Shown here: one piece after another, positions 60,843-64,000 of the stretch
Layout of the letters: the number at the start of each line of letters is the position of its first letter
Numbering within the stretch: position 1 is the first letter of the stretch
Source: Nocardia mexicana NBRC 108244
GTDB lineage: Bacteria; Actinomycetota; Actinomycetes; Mycobacteriales; Mycobacteriaceae
Length of the DNA: 64,000 nt
Assembly: GCF_001613165.1 (NCBI RefSeq)
Contig: NZ_BDBV01000022.1
Coordinates: forward strand, 124,001-188,000
Direction of reading: 5' to 3'
Notes under the pieces: model-generated
The model's input: the letters and a program-made list of their open reading frames with translations, nothing else
Database searches by the model: none
What the model was told of the DNA's origin: nothing
Program-made: the position numbers and the translations under genes

Positions 60843-61952
60843 TCAGTGTCCGTGTCGGGTGGCGGTATCGCGCAGCCAATACGCGACCGCCTCGGCGCGG
60901 TTGGCGGCGCCGAGTTTGCGCAGGATATGGGTGACGTGGGTTTTGACCGTGCCCTCCGAGATCGAGAGCTTGCGCGCGATGAGGCGGTTCGGCTCGCCCG
61001 CGGCGAGCAGCTCGACCACCTCGACCTCGCGGCTCGACAGCAGCGGATGGGCCGGGGCGGGAGCCGGAACAGCCTGCCGGGCAGCGATATTCACGTCGGT
61101 GGTGAGCTGGTCCATGCCTCGGCGCAGGTCGGCGAGCCCGTCGAGGACCCGGAGGCGGGCGAGCGAGTGGCTCAGCCCCTCGGCGAACAGGTCGAGGACG
61201 GCGCGGTCGGTGGCGTCCACGTCGCGGTGCGGGCGGTGGCAGTCGCCGTGCACCAGGCCGACGACCTTGCCCCGGACCGTGAGCGGGGCGATCCCGTACG
61301 AGGTCGAACCGGACATCTTCACCAGCGTCCGGTCGACCCGCGGATTGTGCTGGACGTCGAGGGCCAGCCCCGGGCGCGCGTGCCGGACGATATCGGATTC
61401 GATGAGCGTGCCGTCGAGTCGCGGCGGCCTGCTGCGGCCGGCCGTCACCATCTCCTCCGCCAGCCGCTGGTCGCCGATGACGCACATGGTGTGCAGATGC
61501 CAGAACGACTCGTCGACCGTGGACACCAGCGCGCGATCGAATCCGAGCGTGCACACCGCCTCGGGGGCGCGGGCCAGCAGGTCGTCGGCTGTGGTCGCAT
61601 CGTGCAGGCGCGCCAGCGCCCGGCGGACCCGGTGCATCATCTCCACGCCTTCGGACACGCGGATCTCGTCGACTTCGCCCTCGGCGTCGCGGATGCGGGC
61701 CAGCAGCACGGTCAGTTCGGCCACCCGTCCGGGCTCGGCGTGCGTGTTCGCGAGGGTGGTCAGATCCGCCACGGTGGCGTCCCACAAATAGCGGAGCAGT
61801 TGTCTGGCGGCGGACGCCGGGAGGAGGTCGCGGACGGGGAACTCCCGGCCCAGCGTGCGGCTCACCGCCGCGGTGAGATCGCGGATCCGCCCGCTCAGAT
61901 CGGCGTCGAGCATCATGCCGCGGTGGTGCGTATCGAGGGTTCCGGTGGCCAC
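60843..61952 (-). CDS. GAF-LuxR transcriptional regulator (paralogue 2)
   Basis: A 369-residue regulator related along its whole length to the one at 37000. Shared stretches include LLARAPEAVCTLGFDRALVS, SYGIAPLTVRGKVVGLVHGD and the LuxR helix-turn-helix SEGTVKTHVTHILRKLGAAN (about residues 325-345). GTG at 61952 has GGAGA upstream. The AT-rich element is 18-40 bases before its start, as in paralogue 1. It probably regulates itself and, with paralogue 1, the CoA pathway. Confidence 0.9.
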   Translation of the reverse strand: MATGTLDTHHRGMMLDADLSGRIRDLTAAVSRTLGREFPVRDLLPASAARQLLRYLWDATVADLTTLANTHAEPGRVAELTVLLARIRDAEGEVDEIRVSEGVEMMHRVRRALARLHDATTADDLLARAPEAVCTLGFDRALVSTVDESFWHLHTMCVIGDQRLAEEMVTAGRSRPPRLDGTLIESDIVRHARPGLALDVQHNPRVDRTLVKMSGSTSYGIAPLTVRGKVVGLVHGDCHRPHRDVDATDRAVLDLFAEGLSHSLARLRVLDGLADLRRGMDQLTTDVNIAARQAVPAPAPAHPLLSSREVEVVELLAAGEPNRLIARKLSISEGTVKTHVTHILRKLGAANRAEAVAYWLRDTATRHGH

Positions 61953-61969
61953 TGTCGTCTCCGAGGTGC

Positions 61970-61992
61970 GTAACGTAACAATATATTATGTC
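61970..61992. promoter_or_regulatory. AT-rich element, GAF-LuxR 2/PrpD 2 divergent promoter
   Basis: Reads ACAATATATTATGTC, containing the exact core decamer. It lies between the divergent LuxR and PrpD 2 genes. Confidence 0.68.
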
Positions 61993-62208
61993 AAATCATT
62001 GTCGATGACAAACGACGACGCGCGACGAGATCGGGCAGCGGTGGCCGTGTCGATCGTCCGAAGGTCGTAGTCGAATCGGACGAGGGACAGATGCTACGAC
62101 CTCGCACCGAGGTCCATGGTTGTAATCGGGGTCACAGATCCGGTGTGGCCGCATGCGTCAACCTCCGCCCCGCTGTGGGCGAGGGCCGTACTCGAGAGGA
62201 ATCCGTTC

Positions 62209-63636
62209 GTGTCGAAGACGATCGTCGAACAGCTCGCCGACTTCACCACCCAGGTCGACTATTCGCGCTTGCCCGAGCGGGCGGTGGTCGAATCCAAGCG
62301 CATTCTGCTGGATTCGATGGGGTGTGCCCTGGGTGCGGTCGACCAGCACAAGGGCAGGATCGGCATCGAGTACGGACGGCTGACCGGCGGGTCCAACGGT
62401 GATGCGACGATCATCGGAACCGCCGACCGGGTCTCGATCTTCGGTGCGGCCTTCGCCAACGGCGAGCTGATCAACGCCCTGGACTTCGACGCCGTGCTGC
62501 CGCCGGGGCACGTGACGCCCTACGTCCTTCCGCAGATCATGGCCGTCTCGGAGAGCCGGAGCCGCTCCGGCCGGGACGTGATCGCCGCGATCGCGCTGGC
62601 CCACGAGATGTCGTTCCGGTTCTACAAGGCCATGGACTATCTGCGTGATGTCAAGGACGGCAAGATGAATCTCGCGAACGTCCTCGGTTACAGCAACACG
62701 ATCTTCGGGGCGACCGCTGCCGTCGGCCGACTCGGGGACTACTCACCCGCGGTGTTGGCGAATGCTCTCGCGATCGCGGCGAGTACCTCTCCGGTGAACT
62801 CCCAGCGCTCGTGGACTGCGCATGCCCCCACCGCGACCATCAAGTATTCGCTGGCCGGTGCGCTCACCCAGGCGTCGCTCACCGCCGCCTACATGGCCGA
62901 GCTGGGTCACCGGGGCGATCTGCCGGTGCTCGACGACGCCGAGTACGGGTACCGGCGCTTCATCGGCACCCAGCGGTGGGAGCCGGACCGGATCCTCGAG
63001 GATCTGGGTGAGAACTGGCTGTTCCCCGCCGAGCAGACCTTCAAGCCCTATCCGCACTGCCGGATTCTGCACGGCCCGCTGCACGCGCTGACCGAGATCG
63101 TCGAGCGCAACGACCTGAAGGCCGACGAGATCGACGCCATCCGGTGCTGGGGTGAGGCGGCCGTGCTGCATCCGCTGTGGCTGAGCAACGCCATCGAGCA
63201 CACCCACGACGCGCAGTTCAGCATCGCGCACGGCCTGGCCGTGGGGGCACATCACGTGCTGCCCAGCAAGCGGTGGCACGATCCGGAGCTCGTCTTCAGC
63301 GACTCGGTCATGCGGCTGATGGACCGCGTCACCTTCCAGCCGCACCCGGACTACTTCGCCGAACTCGCGGCCCATCCGTCGGCCCGCCCGGCGCGGGTCG
63401 AGGTCGACGCGCGCGGCACCACCTTCGCCGCCGAGCGCCGATTCCCGAAGGGCAGTCCCTCGCCCGATCCGACCACCCGGATGACCGACGACGAGCTGAT
63501 CGCCAAGTTCCGCGTCAACGCCGAGGGCGTCCTCTCCGAGGCCCGGATGGACAGCGTGGTCGAGGCGGTGTTCGAGCTCGACGAGGTGGACGACTTCGGG
63601 GTCGTCATGCGGCAGCTCGGCACCGATACCAACTGA
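62209..63636 (+). CDS. MmgE/PrpD-family protein (copy 2)
   Basis: A 475-residue MmgE/PrpD-family protein. Family stretches: SKRILLDSMGCALGAVDQHK, FANGELINALDFDAVLPPGH (about residues 84-103), VNSQRSWTAHAPTATIKYSL and FKPYPHCRILHGPLHALTEI. It is clearly different from copy 1, for example it has AHAPTATIKY in place of GGSVKRLHSG, so the two probably act on different acids. GTG at 62209 has AGAGGA upstream. The gene is followed by a partial aldehyde dehydrogenase gene on the same strand. Confidence 0.88.
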   Translation: MSKTIVEQLADFTTQVDYSRLPERAVVESKRILLDSMGCALGAVDQHKGRIGIEYGRLTGGSNGDATIIGTADRVSIFGAAFANGELINALDFDAVLPPGHVTPYVLPQIMAVSESRSRSGRDVIAAIALAHEMSFRFYKAMDYLRDVKDGKMNLANVLGYSNTIFGATAAVGRLGDYSPAVLANALAIAASTSPVNSQRSWTAHAPTATIKYSLAGALTQASLTAAYMAELGHRGDLPVLDDAEYGYRRFIGTQRWEPDRILEDLGENWLFPAEQTFKPYPHCRILHGPLHALTEIVERNDLKADEIDAIRCWGEAAVLHPLWLSNAIEHTHDAQFSIAHGLAVGAHHVLPSKRWHDPELVFSDSVMRLMDRVTFQPHPDYFAELAAHPSARPARVEVDARGTTFAAERRFPKGSPSPDPTTRMTDDELIAKFRVNAEGVLSEARMDSVVEAVFELDEVDDFGVVMRQLGTDTN

Positions 63637-63657
63637 AAATCATTCAGAAGCTAGTCG

Positions 63658-63682
63658 CCGACCCGTCAGCAGTGCGGGTCGG
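63658..63682 (+). terminator. hairpin after PrpD 2
   Basis: An 8-base stem CCGACCCG/CGGGTCGG with a 9-base loop lies between the PrpD 2 stop and the aldehyde dehydrogenase start; it may be a partial terminator. Confidence 0.4.
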
Positions 63683-63697
63683 TGCGAGGAGAAGACG

Positions 63698-64000
63698 ATG
63701 GTCTGGCAAGGCAACTACACGAAACTGTTCATCGGCGGCCGGTGGACGGATCCGACGGCGACCGAGAAGATTCAGGTGATCTCGCCCTATACCGAGCAGG
63801 TGGTGGCCGAGGTGCCGCTGTCCTCGACCACGGATGTGGATCGGGCCGTCTCGGCGGCCCGGCACGCCTTCGATCACGGACCGTGGCCGCAGCTGCCGCT
63901 GTCCGAGCGGATGGAGGTGATGAGCCGGGTCAGCGCCGGGCTGGGGGAGCGGCAGGAGGAGATAGCCCAGCTGATCACCGCGGAGATGGGCAGTCCCATC
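63698..64000 (+). CDS. aldehyde dehydrogenase (C-terminus outside window)
   Basis: The first 101 residues of an aldehyde dehydrogenase: LFIGGRWTDPTATEKIQVIS, TEQVVAEVPLSSTTDVDRAV and LSERMEVMSRVSAGLGERQE, ending at TAEMGSPI. Catalytic residues lie beyond the window. ATG at 63698 has a strong GAGGAGAAG site. It differs from the aldehyde dehydrogenase at 30218. It follows PrpD 2 by 61 bases, so co-transcription is likely. Confidence 0.9.
   Translation, partial: MVWQGNYTKLFIGGRWTDPTATEKIQVISPYTEQVVAEVPLSSTTDVDRAVSAARHAFDHGPWPQLPLSERMEVMSRVSAGLGERQEEIAQLITAEMGSPI

Noticed and set aside
38115..61992. Reading the AT-rich elements merely as ordinary -10 promoter boxes
   Set aside because: They are longer than a -10 box, partly palindromic, share flanks, and were not seen before the many other genes of the window. 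Overlap with -10 boxes remains possible, so this is only provisionally rejected.

Overview
The window is very GC-rich DNA with short intergenic gaps, GTG/TTG starts and many 1-4 base gene overlaps. It contains a three-gene set like those around ESX/type VII secretion (a short EspC-like protein, a DUF1023 hydrolase and a lipoprotein, divergent from a YbaB-like gene), most of a conservon signalling cassette, and many regulators and CoA-dependent catabolic genes. This points to a soil-type actinomycete of the Mycobacteriales, most likely Nocardia or a close relative. That is an inference from gene content; no rRNA or other marker is present. No tRNA, rRNA, CRISPR array, insertion sequence or prophage was seen.

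Layout. (1) 0-6.8 kb: a partial epoxide-hydrolase-like gene, two HxlR regulators, a VOC protein, a MerR regulator, aspartate ammonia-lyase, an LLM flavoenzyme, and a GntR/TSUP exporter pair. (2) 6.8-19.9 kb: a candidate regulon for amide or N-heterocycle use. It has three transcription units going out from two promoter regions: acetamidase/formamidase, cupin and MBL hydrolase; AtzH-fused amidase and cysteine hydrolase; and a CodA-like deaminase, an ABC importer, an FAD oxidase and a creatininase-family hydrolase. An XRE-cupin regulator with a VanB-type reductase lies between them. A near-identical inverted repeat occurs in both promoter regions. (3) 19.9-30.2 kb: an APH-like kinase, the ESX-like cluster, a ScoMcrA-like HNH endonuclease followed by a decayed YbaB copy, a beta-lactamase-fold lipoprotein, an unknown protein, an isochorismatase-family hydrolase and a gene-poor stretch. 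(4) 30.2-38.1 kb: a minus-strand operon of hyuA, hyuB, a small zinc-ribbon protein, SDR and aldehyde dehydrogenase, headed by a GAF-LuxR regulator. (5) 38.1-42.8 kb: a secreted beta-propeller lactonase and a PucR regulator, which share a second palindrome, and a GAF/Fis regulator. (6) 42.9-46 kb: a conservon (sensor, roadblock, DUF742) without its usual GTPase. (7) 46-64 kb: an MmyB-like regulator with a dienelactone-hydrolase-like enzyme, then a large CoA-ester pathway: two MmgE/PrpD proteins, three CaiB/BaiF CoA-transferases, MaoC hydratase, acyl-CoA synthetase, acyl-CoA dehydrogenase, GntR regulator, MFS transporter, CitE-type lyase, a second GAF-LuxR regulator and a partial aldehyde dehydrogenase.

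The strongest unexplained signal is an AT-rich palindromic element, best decamer ATATATTATG, at eight places between 38.1 and 62.0 kb. Every copy lies in a promoter region: before both GAF-LuxR paralogues, the GAF/Fis regulator, the conservon, the first CoA-transferase (divergent from PrpD), the MaoC operon, the MFS gene, citE and the second PrpD gene. I read this as one regulon. Its enzyme set resembles itaconate, mesaconate or methylsuccinate breakdown to acetyl-CoA and pyruvate; the substrate is inferred. Two other operator families (MerR/aspA and PucR/lactonase) were also found by eye.
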